13,133 nucleotides of DNA, taken from positions 1 to 13,133 of the forward strand of contig CAZJTL010000148.1 in the NCBI GenBank assembly GCA_964548905.1, read 5' to 3'. A model generated the notes under the pieces. The model saw nothing but the letters and a program-made list of their open reading frames with translations, had not been told where the DNA came from and searched no databases. The position numbers were made by a program, and so were the translations under genes. Positions 6,423-13,133 of this stretch are shown one piece after another (positions within the stretch are counted from its first letter, which is position 1; every line of letters starts with the position of its first letter). The stretch is from CAZJTL01 sp964548905. Its GTDB lineage: Bacteria; Cyanobacteriota; Cyanobacteriia; Cyanobacteriales; Xenococcaceae.

Positions 6423-6620
6423 TAGTTTTGTAATTAGTTGCTTGGTGACAATCAAATCATCTCTTCCGTGGGAGTGAAGCGTAGTTGTGCCATTGACCGA
6501 TAACGGCCGAGAGATAACGCTAGTCTTGTTTCGATCGATGACGGTTCAAAGCTGATTGAAATTCCGACCCAAATTTCATAGGCACCAGAAAATTCAAAAT
6601 CATCACATGAAGAATGGTCT

Positions 6621-9600
6621 ATGTATGCTCGTATGGCTAATGCTGCTCTAGTGCAGCTCAAAAACGAGGTCGATAAGGTGGAAAAAGCTCTAGTAAAGCT
6701 GATAGAGGAGAAAAAAATCATGTCTAAGCAATTAACGCCAACCAGCGAAACCGAGTCGAATCTGTACAAAAAAGGGAAAACGCCGATCGCCATTATTGGT
6801 ATGGCATCAGTATTTCCCCAAGCCAAAAATTTACAACAATACTGGGAAAACATTGTCGGAAAAGTTGATTGCATCACTGAAGTTCCTTCCTCCAGATGGA
6901 AAATAGAAGACTATTACGACCCCGACCCCAAAGCCGCCGACAAGACTTACTGTAAAAGAGGTGGATTTATTCCTGAAATAGATTTCAATCCGATTGAATT
7001 TGGGCTACCTCCCAATCTCCTTGAAGTAACCGATGTATCTCAATTGTTATCTCTGGTAGTTGCCAAGCAGGCAATGGAGGATGCTGGTTACAGTCAATCT
7101 CGGAAGTATAACTTCGAGCGTACAGGAGTCATACTAGGCACGGCGGTGGGCAGGCAATTAGCTGGTGCTTATGGTGCTAGGTTACATTATCCTACTTGGA
7201 AAAAAGTTCTTAGAAGTAGTGGGCTGTCTGAAGAGGATACAGAAAAAATTGTCGAAAAAATCAAAGCTCGCTATGTGGAATGGGAAGAAAATTCTTTTCC
7301 AGGCATGTTAGCTAACGTTATCGCTGGAAGAATTGCCAATCGTTTCGATTTGGGTGGCACTAACTGCACGATCGATGCAGCCTGTGCTAGTTCTTTAGCT
7401 GCACTGAAGATGGCGATCTCCGAATTGCAACAAGGCAATGCCGACATGATGATCGCAGGAGGTGTTGATACCGACAATTCTATTTTTGCCTATTTGTGTT
7501 TTAGTAAAACACCCGCTCTCTCCAAAAAACAACAAACTAGACCGTTTGATGTAGATTCTGACGGAATGATGCTAGGTGAAGGCGTGGGTATGTTAGTACT
7601 GAAACGTCTTGAGGATGCCGAACGAGATGGGGACAGAATTTATGCAGTAATTAAAGGAATTGGTACTTCAAGCGACGGACGTTATAAAAGTATCTATGCA
7701 CCTCGTCCTGAAGGACAAGTTAAAGCTTTACAGCGCGCCTATCAAGAGGCTGGCTGTTCACCCTCAACAATTGGCTTAATCGAAGCTCATGGTACGGGTA
7801 CTATGGCAGGAGATCCAGCCGAATTTGCGGCATTAAAAGAAGTTTTTGCTAAGGAAGATAAATTATCGCCACAAATCGCCCTTGGTAGTGTTAAATCGCA
7901 AATCGGACATACAAAAGCAGCAGCAGGAGCAGCAAGCCTAGTTAAAGCAGCTCTGGCTTTGCATCATAAACTACTGCCACCAACAATTAACATTACTAAA
8001 CCAAATCCGAAACTAGGTTTTGAATCTTCACCTTTTTATTTAAATACCGAAACTAGACCTTGGCTCAAGACAAAAGATGAAGTACCGAGGCGGGCGGGTG
8101 TAAGTTCTTTTGGTTTTGGCGGCACAAATTATCATGTCGTTCTCGAAGAATATACAGGAAAACAACAGCATAAACAACGCTTGCACAAAACACCTCAGCC
8201 GATGCTCGTGTTTGCCAACAACCCACAATTGTTATTAGCTAGATGCCAAGAGTTATTAACTCAGTTAAAATCCGATCTCAAAGACAAGCACTATCTAGAT
8301 CTGCTGGAAACTAGCAAGTCACCAGAAATTCCTGTCACCTCAGCTAGAGTAGGCTTTGTCACTGTCTCTGTCGAAGAAGCTTGTACTAAATTACAAATGG
8401 TGATTAAGCTTTTGGCAGGTGGCTCCCATTCTGCATGGGAACATCCTCAAGGTATTTATTACCGCCCCACTGGGATGAATTTGCCAGGAAAGATAGTAGC
8501 CTTATTTTCAGGACAGGGTTCTCAGTATTTGGAGATGGGAAAAGAACTGACGATTAACTTTCCCGAACTAAGTCAGGCTTTCACCCGCATGGATAAATTA
8601 TTGGTTGGAGATGGATTAGAAGCAGTTTCTCATCTGGTTTTTCCTCCTCCAGTTTTTGAGTTGCAGCAAAGAGAGGAACAAGAGCGGAAACTACAACGCA
8701 CTGAGTATTCTCAGCCCATGATTGGGGCATTTAGTTCTGGGTTGTATCGGATTTTGCAGAAGGCTGGATTTAAACCAGACTTTTTAGCAGGGCATAGCTT
8801 TGGCGAATTGACAGCGTTGTGGGCTGGCGGTGTTTTAAGCGATGCAGATTATTACTTCCTGGTCAAAGCTAGAGGTCAAGCCATGGCTACGCCAAACGAT
8901 CCCAGTTTTGAGGCAGGAGGGATGATAGCGATTAAGGGCGATGCTCGTAAGATTACCGAGGCAATTAAACAATTTCCTCGCATTGCGATCGCTAATTTTA
9001 ATTCACCCAACCAGATTGTTTTGGCAGGTGCCAAAGCAGAGTTGGCAAAAGCAGAACGAGTCTTAACTGAGTTAGGCTACGATCCTGTTACTCTAAAAGT
9101 AAGTGCTGCCTTTCATACACCTCTAGTAGGTCATGCAGAGCAACCTTTTGCCCAAGCAGTTGATTCGGTTACTTTAAGAAGTCCTAAACTACCGATTTAC
9201 ACGAATGTAACGGGAACTGAATATGCTAAGCAGCCCGATGCCATTGCTAAAAATCTGAAACTACATCTTAGGAGTCAGGTACGTTTTCAGCAAGAAATTG
9301 AAAATATCTATGCTAGAGGCGGTCGCTGCTTTGTAGAAATTGGGCCGAGAAATATCTTGAGTAATTTGGTCAAAGATATTCTCGGCGATCGCCCACATCT
9401 AGTGGTTAGCTTAAATGGCAGTCGTCAAAAAGACAGCGATCGGCAATTGCGAGAGGCGATCGTCCAATTACGAGTAGCTGGTTTGCCTTTGTTCGATTTC
9501 GATCCCTACCAAACTCCGATTGCAGCACCAGAAACTTCAACTAAAAAAGGTTTGAATTTCCCTTTAATCGGTTCTAACTATATTTCGGAAAAAACGAAAC

Positions 9601-11516
9601 AGGCTTTCAAACAAGCTTTAAAAAATGGAGGGCAAGTAAATTTAGCTGCGTCTGCCAATCATTCACCCCCTAGCCTCCGAGAGCTACAACAGCAGCCAGT
9701 CAAAATCTCAATTGCATCTGAGCCTAAAGCTGAATCTATACTGCCTAGTAATGTAAGTAAGCCAAAAAGTACCGAGCTATCCCAGACAAGTATGAATGAG
9801 CGCGATCGCACTCAAACCCAAAAAACTAGTCACGATCGAGATCGAGCCAATCCCTTGGCAAATATTCCTGAAATACAAGTTTCTTCTTCAAGAACTTTAA
9901 TGACTGAGACTGCGATCGAGACTAATGAAATTGTGAATACTGCTTTGAAACCCGAACTAATAACAACTCAGCCAATACCAGAACCTTCCATGAACTACCA
10001 ACAAGCTCTAGAAACTATTGAACTCGGCATTACTCAGTTCGATCGACACCAACAGGAAACTCTGCAAGTTCACGGTCAATACTTGAATCAGCAGTTGGAA
10101 TATGTCAAAATCTTTTTCCAACTGATGCAGCAGCAGAATTCTTTATTTGCCAATGGCAATGTCAATCCCGAACAAGCAAACAGTAACTTAGTCATGCTGC
10201 AAAGTCTGGAAAAGAATATGATGCGTTTTCACGAGCATCAAGCAGAAACTTTAAAGACTCATGCTCAATCTTTAAATTATCAATCGGAATATGCCACAAA
10301 ATTATTTCAACTAACACAACAAAAGTGCAGTCTCTTGTTGGAAGAAAACCCCGATCTCGTTACAGATGAGCCAAGCCAGGCATTAGATACCTCGATTTCT
10401 AAACCTGACCATGAAAATGGGAATGGTCATAGTTTAGTTCCAGACAACAGTTTCAGCAGAGGAGCTAATAATGGAACAACTAGCCATATAAAAGAAGCAA
10501 TCGTTCCTCCCGAACTGCCTTCCGAATCGACGAATGGACTCAGCTATCCTACACAATCTCTACCAGAACCAATTAATGGCTTTAAGGAGCAAGAAACTTG
10601 GTCAGCTAAGGACTTGCTCGATTCGAGTAGAGACGATGCTCAAATTGCTAAACAACCATCAAGCGAAATTGCTACAGCCAAACAATCTGTAGCGTCTGTT
10701 TCAGAGCCAATTGTTAACATCCCAGAACCAGTTCCCACAGTAACTACTCCTCCAACCGAGATTGCTGCAAGTGCTAACATCGATCGTGCCGATAATGCCA
10801 ATAATGTAGATGTCGATGGACTAATTCAAATTCTGTTAGAAGTAGTTAGTGAAAAAACGGGTTATCCCTCAGAAATGCTGGAATTGGATATGGATATGGA
10901 AGCAGATCTAGGTATTGACTCGATCAAGCGCGTCGAAATTTTGGGCGCAATGCAAGATAAATTCCCCGATGCACCTTCAATTAACCCAGAAGCTCTATCC
11001 GAATTGCGTACTCTAGGACAGATTATCGAGCAAATGAAGACTTTGAACGCTTCATTAAATCCTGAACCTAGAGTGCCAGAAAAAGAAGATCCAGCTCTCG
11101 ATCGAGTAGTTTCTCGACAGGAAAGCGCAGAATCGGTCAATGCTCCCCAGCACGATTTAACACCAGAGTCTTCAGCACGCTTCGATCGCGTGCAGTCTGA
11201 AGTTGTTTCTGAAGTAACATCCACTCCTTCAGAATCGATCGATGTTGGTGGTGTCAGTCAAATCCTGTTAGAGGTAGTCAGCGAAAAAACTGGCTATCCC
11301 GCAGAGATGCTGGAATTAGAGATGGATATGGAGGCAGATCTGGGTATTGACTCGATCAAGCGCGTCGAAATTTTGGGCGCAATGCAAGACCAGTTCCCCA
11401 AAGCAACCCAGGTAAATGCAGAAGCTCTTGCCGAACTTCGTACCCTCGGTCAAATTATTGACTATATTAAAAAAGAGGCGGCGGAAAAAAAAAGCTTAGT
11501 CAGCAATCTAGCGTAG
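6621..11516 (+). CDS. hglE: PfaA/HglE-type polyketide/fatty-acid synthase, KS-AT-ACP-ACP
   Basis: A large iterative synthase, 1631 residues in this frame. A short coiled-coil-like helix (about 10-33) is followed by a ketosynthase (about 54-510) with C255 (DAACASS), H390 (IEAHGTGT) and H430 (QIGHTKAAAG). An acyltransferase follows (about 625-930) with FSGQGSQ, S726 (GHSFGEL) and H832 (AAFHTPL), as in malonyl-type PfaA domains. A 430-residue polar linker with two helical repeats precedes two acyl carrier domains, with phosphopantetheine serines S1434 and S1578 (both LGIDSIKR). The KS segment DPDPKAADKTYCKRGGFIPE is strongly PfaA/HglE-like. The family makes long acyl chains for heterocyst-type glycolipids or polyunsaturated fatty acids; the symbol is tentative. 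ATG 6621 keeps the coiled coil, but ATG 6720 has a better Shine-Dalgarno (GAGGAG, 9-nt spacing). The frame ends eight codons after an A9 run, where the ketoreductase-like part continues in -1. Confidence 0.9.
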   Translation: MYARMANAALVQLKNEVDKVEKALVKLIEEKKIMSKQLTPTSETESNLYKKGKTPIAIIGMASVFPQAKNLQQYWENIVGKVDCITEVPSSRWKIEDYYDPDPKAADKTYCKRGGFIPEIDFNPIEFGLPPNLLEVTDVSQLLSLVVAKQAMEDAGYSQSRKYNFERTGVILGTAVGRQLAGAYGARLHYPTWKKVLRSSGLSEEDTEKIVEKIKARYVEWEENSFPGMLANVIAGRIANRFDLGGTNCTIDAACASSLAALKMAISELQQGNADMMIAGGVDTDNSIFAYLCFSKTPALSKKQQTRPFDVDSDGMMLGEGVGMLVLKRLEDAERDGDRIYAVIKGIGTSSDGRYKSIYAPRPEGQVKALQRAYQEAGCSPSTIGLIEAHGTGTMAGDPAEFAALKEVFAKEDKLSPQIALGSVKSQIGHTKAAAGAASLVKAALALHHKLLPPTINITKPNPKLGFESSPFYLNTETRPWLKTKDEVPRRAGVSSFGFGGTNYHVVLEEYTGKQQHKQRLHKTPQPMLVFANNPQLLLARCQELLTQLKSDLKDKHYLDLLETSKSPEIPVTSARVGFVTVSVEEACTKLQMVIKLLAGGSHSAWEHPQGIYYRPTGMNLPGKIVALFSGQGSQYLEMGKELTINFPELSQAFTRMDKLLVGDGLEAVSHLVFPPPVFELQQREEQERKLQRTEYSQPMIGAFSSGLYRILQKAGFKPDFLAGHSFGELTALWAGGVLSDADYYFLVKARGQAMATPNDPSFEAGGMIAIKGDARKITEAIKQFPRIAIANFNSPNQIVLAGAKAELAKAERVLTELGYDPVTLKVSAAFHTPLVGHAEQPFAQAVDSVTLRSPKLPIYTNVTGTEYAKQPDAIAKNLKLHLRSQVRFQQEIENIYARGGRCFVEIGPRNILSNLVKDILGDRPHLVVSLNGSRQKDSDRQLREAIVQLRVAGLPLFDFDPYQTPIAAPETSTKKGLNFPLIGSNYISEKTKQAFKQALKNGGQVNLAASANHSPPSLRELQQQPVKISIASEPKAESILPSNVSKPKSTELSQTSMNERDRTQTQKTSHDRDRANPLANIPEIQVSSSRTLMTETAIETNEIVNTALKPELITTQPIPEPSMNYQQALETIELGITQFDRHQQETLQVHGQYLNQQLEYVKIFFQLMQQQNSLFANGNVNPEQANSNLVMLQSLEKNMMRFHEHQAETLKTHAQSLNYQSEYATKLFQLTQQKCSLLLEENPDLVTDEPSQALDTSISKPDHENGNGHSLVPDNSFSRGANNGTTSHIKEAIVPPELPSESTNGLSYPTQSLPEPINGFKEQETWSAKDLLDSSRDDAQIAKQPSSEIATAKQSVASVSEPIVNIPEPVPTVTTPPTEIAASANIDRADNANNVDVDGLIQILLEVVSEKTGYPSEMLELDMDMEADLGIDSIKRVEILGAMQDKFPDAPSINPEALSELRTLGQIIEQMKTLNASLNPEPRVPEKEDPALDRVVSRQESAESVNAPQHDLTPESSARFDRVQSEVVSEVTSTPSESIDVGGVSQILLEVVSEKTGYPAEMLELEMDMEADLGIDSIKRVEILGAMQDQFPKATQVNAEALAELRTLGQIIDYIKKEAAEKKSLVSNLA
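6705..6710 (+). promoter_or_regulatory. Strong internal ribosome binding site GAGGAG before ATG 6720
   Basis: GAGGAG followed by nine bases and ATG (6720) gives an alternative start at MSKQLTP, about 20 residues before the ketosynthase fold. The earlier ATGs at 6621 and 6633 have no comparable signal. The six bases also encode two glutamates of the coiled coil, so the match could be coincidental. Confidence 0.4.
10014..10310 (+). repeat. Two-copy helical repeat in the AT-ACP linker of the synthase
   Basis: Residues about 1140-1172 and 1203-1235 share a pattern: FxxHQxETLxxHxQ, then LNxQxEY, then FQLxQQ, at a fixed offset of 63 residues. Both copies would be amphipathic helices rich in Gln and His. 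The rest of the linker is Ser/Pro/Glu-rich and probably disordered. This is a protein-level duplication; at DNA level the copies have diverged. Confidence 0.75.
10911..11389 (+). repeat. Tandem acyl-carrier modules with a 47-bp identical DNA core
   Basis: Positions 10911-10957 and 11343-11389 are identical over 47 bp, starting GGTATTGACTCGATCAAGCG and covering the phosphopantetheine serine and recognition helix. They are spaced 432 bp (144 codons) apart. The flanking parts of the two modules differ at many third positions, so the core is kept identical by recent duplication, gene conversion or selection. Confidence 0.85.
11485..11493 (+). other. A9 run: frameshift or slippage site in the synthase
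   Basis: Nine consecutive A's follow GCGG. In the main frame the codons are GAA AAA AAA AGC and lead to TAG at 11514-11516. A one-base backward shift on A AAA AAA gives AAG CTT AGT and opens 252 codons of recognisable ketoreductase-like sequence. The -1 frame is closed by TAA at 11468-11470, so the switch must occur between 11471 and 11516, which contains this run. The preceding A6 (11469-11474) straddles that limit and is a less natural site. Confidence 0.75.
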
Positions 11517-12250
11517 AGACATCTGACCTCGATAGCCCAATTAAGCGCTATCCAGTCAGGCTCCAAGTCTTACCTGAGCCTGACTGGTTAGAGATAAAAT
11601 TACCCGATCGCCATGTTTGCTTAGTAATTGACGATGGTTCGCCGATAACTCCAAGTTTGACACAATTGTTGAGCGAAAACGGCTGGAATCCAGTAGTGCT
11701 TAGTGTGCCTAAGTCTTTGATTGCTCAAAGCTATTCTTTACCTGAGGATGTCGAGCGATTGGTTCTCGAAAATTTAAGTGAGGAGCATCTTCAACAACAG
11801 TTGGCAAATATTGCTCGCGCTTACGGTTCGATTGCTGCTTTGATTCACCTGCATCCCCAATTTATGAGCGATCGCAAGATGGAAATTGATTTTGTTGAAG
11901 CAGATCGCGCGATCGTCAAACAGGTATTTCTGCTGGCTAAGCATTTGAAGAAATCTTTACAGCTTGCCGCCGAGCAAGGATACAGTTGTTTCTTAAGCGT
12001 GGCACACCTTGATGGTGCGTTTGGTTTGGGTCAGGTGACTAATTTTAGTCCGATTAGCGCTGGTTTGTTTGGATTGACAAAAACTCTCGATCGAGAATGG
12101 ACAAAGGTGTTTTGTCGAGCGATCGATCTCAGTCCCGAACTCAGTATCGAAGAATCAGTACAATCTATTTTTGTCGAACTACACGATCCTAATCGCAATC
12201 TACTCGAAGTTGGTTATAGTCCCAAAGGCAGAACAACTTTAACCATCTAA
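11492..12250 (+). CDS. Ketoreductase-like C-terminal part of the synthase, in the -1 frame
   Basis: Read from the A9 run, this frame gives 252 residues: a short linker, then RYPVRLQVLPEPDWLEIKLP, a first Rossmann-like strand (HVCLVIDDGS), a second (WNPVVLSVP), SIAALIHLHPQ, and a long SDR-like end with FLSVAHLDGAFGLGQ and GLFGLTKTLDREW then VFCRAIDLSP. This resembles the structural, non-catalytic half of a PfaA/HglE ketoreductase. Neither a TGGxGxxG cofactor loop nor a catalytic YxxxN/K is visible. No good start exists: the first possible one is TTG 11657 without a Shine-Dalgarno, well inside the fold. It therefore belongs to the upstream protein and needs frameshifting to be made (predicted fusion about 1876 residues). 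It stops at TAA 12248-12250. Whether relatives continue into a catalytic half cannot be told from here. Confidence 0.8.
   Translation, partial: KLSQQSSVETSDLDSPIKRYPVRLQVLPEPDWLEIKLPDRHVCLVIDDGSPITPSLTQLLSENGWNPVVLSVPKSLIAQSYSLPEDVERLVLENLSEEHLQQQLANIARAYGSIAALIHLHPQFMSDRKMEIDFVEADRAIVKQVFLLAKHLKKSLQLAAEQGYSCFLSVAHLDGAFGLGQVTNFSPISAGLFGLTKTLDREWTKVFCRAIDLSPELSIEESVQSIFVELHDPNRNLLEVGYSPKGRTTLTI
11552..11587. repeat. Perfect 12-bp stem-loop 36 bp after the main-frame stop
   Basis: CCAGTCAGGCTC (11552-11563) and GAGCCTGACTGG (11576-11587) are exact reverse complements around a 12-nt loop. It lies 58 nt beyond the A9 run and inside the -1 frame coding for PVRLQVLPEPDW. It has no T-run, so it is not a standard terminator. 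It is too far for a textbook frameshift stimulator (5-9 nt), but it could stall ribosomes or polymerase or protect a 3' end. Confidence 0.9.
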
Positions 12251-12360
12251 GATTCCAATATTTAGGGTTATTGATGCTCATACCAATTCTCGAAACTAGC
12301 TAGATACATGAGCAAATTATTTCTTAATAGGAAAAAACTTGTAAACCCTTAATTAATTTG

Positions 12361-12387
12361 TTGCCTGTTGCCTGTTGCCTGTTGCCT
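12361..12387. repeat. STRR array of TTGCCTG heptamers
   Basis: Nearly four tandem copies of TTGCCTG lie about 110 bp after the synthase stop. The unit is related to the CCTTCTG array at 3978 (the same circular phase reads CCTGTTG against CCTTCTG), which suggests a common repeat family. Confidence 0.9.
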
Positions 12388-12710
12388 TACCTTCTACTAA
12401 GTCTTTTGTTACTTTTGAGAAATGGTATCAGCTTTAACCGCTTTTTTCAAATTAAATTTGATTGATTTTTGGGGTAATTTTGCTTAATTATCAAAGGAGA
12501 GTTGGATAATTTTTCTGTTGTCAACCATACAACAATAATATTGCCTACCATCAAGGATCGATTAAAAAAGTATTTTTAACCTATTTGAGACCTTCTCACC
12601 TCATGCCATACAAGTAATTGGGAAAAAAGCAATGATTAAAAATAACAATATCAACCAAGATGCAGTAAAAAAATTACTTAATTTTACTCAAAGTAATGTA
12701 TTTAACAATT

Positions 12711-12738
12711 TTGTTTATCGAAATTGAGGTATTATAAG
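12711..12738 (+). promoter_or_regulatory. Candidate promoter before the first leader-like repeat
   Basis: TTGTTT (12711-12716) and TATAAG (12733-12738) are 16 bp apart, with TATTAT overlapping the latter. They lie just upstream of the 80-bp element, which would then form the 5' untranslated region of a transcript. The equivalent place before the second copy does not show the same boxes. Confidence 0.35.
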
Positions 12739-12760
12739 AGAAATTTAAAGAGCGCCTAAA

Positions 12761-12840
12761 TTCAGTGTTGCGACCACCGAATCTAGACGATTATCACCGC
12801 CTGTATGTGGTTAAAAGAATAATACAAACGGAGACAAGAA
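12761..12840 (+). repeat. 80-bp leader-like direct repeat, copy 1
   Basis: It starts TTCAGTGTTGCGACCACC and ends AAACGGAGACAAGAA, and matches copy 2 at 77 of 80 positions. GGAG at 12830-12833 lies 12 nt before an ATG (12846), so the element looks like the end of an mRNA leader with a ribosome binding site. The sequences diverge immediately upstream of the copies; the downstream side can be seen only for this copy. Confidence 0.85.
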
Positions 12841-12845
12841 ATATT

Positions 12846-12899
12846 ATGACAAACAATTGGCGATTTAACACTACACCTTGTATCAGCAGATTGTTGTAG
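12846..12899 (+). CDS. Possible 17-residue peptide after leader copy 1
   Basis: ATG 12846 to TAG 12897-12899 encodes MTNNWRFNTTPCISRLL. It is preceded by GGAG (12-nt spacing) inside the repeated leader. It may be a real small peptide, a regulatory leader peptide, or the stump of a gene whose body was lost, the intact copy starting after the second repeat beyond the window. I recognise no family. Confidence 0.2.
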   Translation: MTNNWRFNTTPCISRLL

Positions 12900-13053
12900 A
12901 CTCGATCGGCAAATGATGTAAACAGAACTTAGTGAGTCTAAAAAAGCATTTTCAGAGTTAATCCTGAAAGTTTTATTGGTCAGAAGCAATACAATTCTAG
13001 TAACAAGAGTTAAGTTAAGTTCGATTAGATCTAGAGGAAAAATTGCATCTAGA

Positions 13054-13133
13054 TTCAGTGTTGCGACCACTAAATCTAGACGACTATCACCGCCTGTATG
13101 TGGTTAAAAGAATAATACAAACGGAGACAAGAA
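13054..13133 (+). repeat. 80-bp leader-like direct repeat, copy 2 (runs to the window edge)
   Basis: It is identical to copy 1 except for three substitutions (CG to TA around 13071-13072, and T to C at 13084) and starts 293 bp after it. It ends at the last base of the window with GGAGACAAGAA, so a start codon would be expected a few bases beyond the edge if this is the leader of a real gene. Confidence 0.85.

Larger units (their letters stand above)
5477..6620. other. 1.1-kb AT-rich intergenic region between crtQ and the synthase
   Basis: No long reading frame is supported here. The stretch holds the divergent control regions of crtQ (-) and the synthase (+), the 46-bp direct repeat pair, a possible 31-codon membrane peptide (5859-5954), an AT-rich inverted repeat (5989-6029), a perfect short hairpin (6332-6347) and nested inverted repeats (6383-6422). 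From about 6440 the composition becomes less AT-rich and codon-like in the frame of the synthase, although interrupted by stops at 6501 and 6579. The rest shows nothing I recognise. Confidence 0.7.
12251..13133. other. AT-rich, apparently gene-poor end of the window
   Basis: No frame longer than about 30 codons starting at ATG is convincing. The stretch holds a heptamer array, a weak inverted repeat TCAAAT-TAA-ATTTGA followed by T-rich DNA (12447-12470) that could serve as a terminator for the synthase, a candidate promoter, and two copies of an 80-bp leader-like element. A 31-codon frame at 12632-12727 (MIKNNNINQDAVKKLLNF and so on) has no recognisable family and only a weak GGGAAAA upstream. 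The rest shows nothing I recognise. Confidence 0.65.

Noticed and set aside
6452..6877. 141-codon minus-strand frame overlapping the start of the synthase
   Set aside because: Nearly two thirds of it is antisense to the well-supported synthase N-terminus, and its translation matches no family I know.
10862..11224. 120-codon minus-strand frame across the carrier domains
   Set aside because: It is antisense to two clear acyl carrier domains; the cysteine- and serine-rich translation is typical of a shadow frame.
11657..12250. Independent gene starting at TTG 11657
   Set aside because: The fold begins upstream of this codon and no Shine-Dalgarno is present; the sequence is better read as the frameshifted continuation of the synthase.
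12486..12580. Possible 25-codon frame starting TTG after AAAGGAGAG
   Set aside because: The ribosome binding site is only about two bases from the TTG, too close, and the peptide has no recognisable features.
12761..12840. 80-bp repeat as a group II intron end or CRISPR repeat
   Set aside because: No GTGYG intron 5' end or domain V hairpin is seen, and two copies 293 bp apart do not form a CRISPR-like array.
12783..13070. 95-codon minus-strand frame between the two 80-bp repeats
   Set aside because: It starts inside one repeat copy and ends inside the other, has no recognisable domain or ribosome binding site, and has low-complexity composition; chance opening in AT-rich DNA is more likely.

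Overview
The window looks like chromosomal DNA from a cyanobacterium. About a dozen copies of the HIP1 octamer GCGATCGC are present (for example at 144, 657, 763, 4306 and 9804). The genes include a plant-type zeta-carotene desaturase, and heptanucleotide tandem repeats of the cyanobacterial STRR kind lie between genes. Composition is AT-rich. The polyketide synthase type is best known from the heterocyst glycolipid (HglE) family but also occurs in non-heterocystous cyanobacteria, so it does not prove heterocysts.

Layout. (1) 1-1408 is a toxin-antitoxin patch: the tail of a CopG/BrnA-like antitoxin (+), a hicB-hicA pair (-) whose hicA is frameshifted, and a ribbon-helix-helix antitoxin/PIN toxin pair (-). 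(2) 1548-3275 is sdhA (+), a housekeeping succinate dehydrogenase flavoprotein. (3) 3351-5476 holds two minus-strand genes, crtQ followed by an SRPBCC lipid-binding-fold gene, separated by about 200 bp of short tandem repeats. (4) 5477-6620 is a 1.1-kb AT-rich stretch with a duplicated 46-bp element at the crtQ start, a possible 31-residue membrane peptide and several inverted repeats. (5) 6621-12250 is a large PfaA/HglE-type synthase (KS-AT-linker-ACP-ACP) whose ketoreductase-like C-terminal part continues in the -1 frame after a run of nine A's. (6) 12251-13133 is AT-rich and apparently gene-poor, with an STRR array and an 80-bp element, resembling an mRNA leader, present twice 293 bp apart; the second copy touches the window end.

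How the genes work together. crtQ makes lycopene from zeta-carotene, and the SRPBCC gene behind it probably shares its transcript. sdhA feeds electrons from succinate to the quinone pool. The synthase would build a long-chain acyl or polyketide product iteratively, but its usual partners (HglC/HglD or PfaB-D type proteins) are not in the window. The most unusual feature is the A9 frameshift junction in the synthase, followed 58 nt later by a perfect 12-bp stem-loop. It could be recoding, transcriptional slippage, gene decay or a sequencing error, and the sequence alone does not decide between them.
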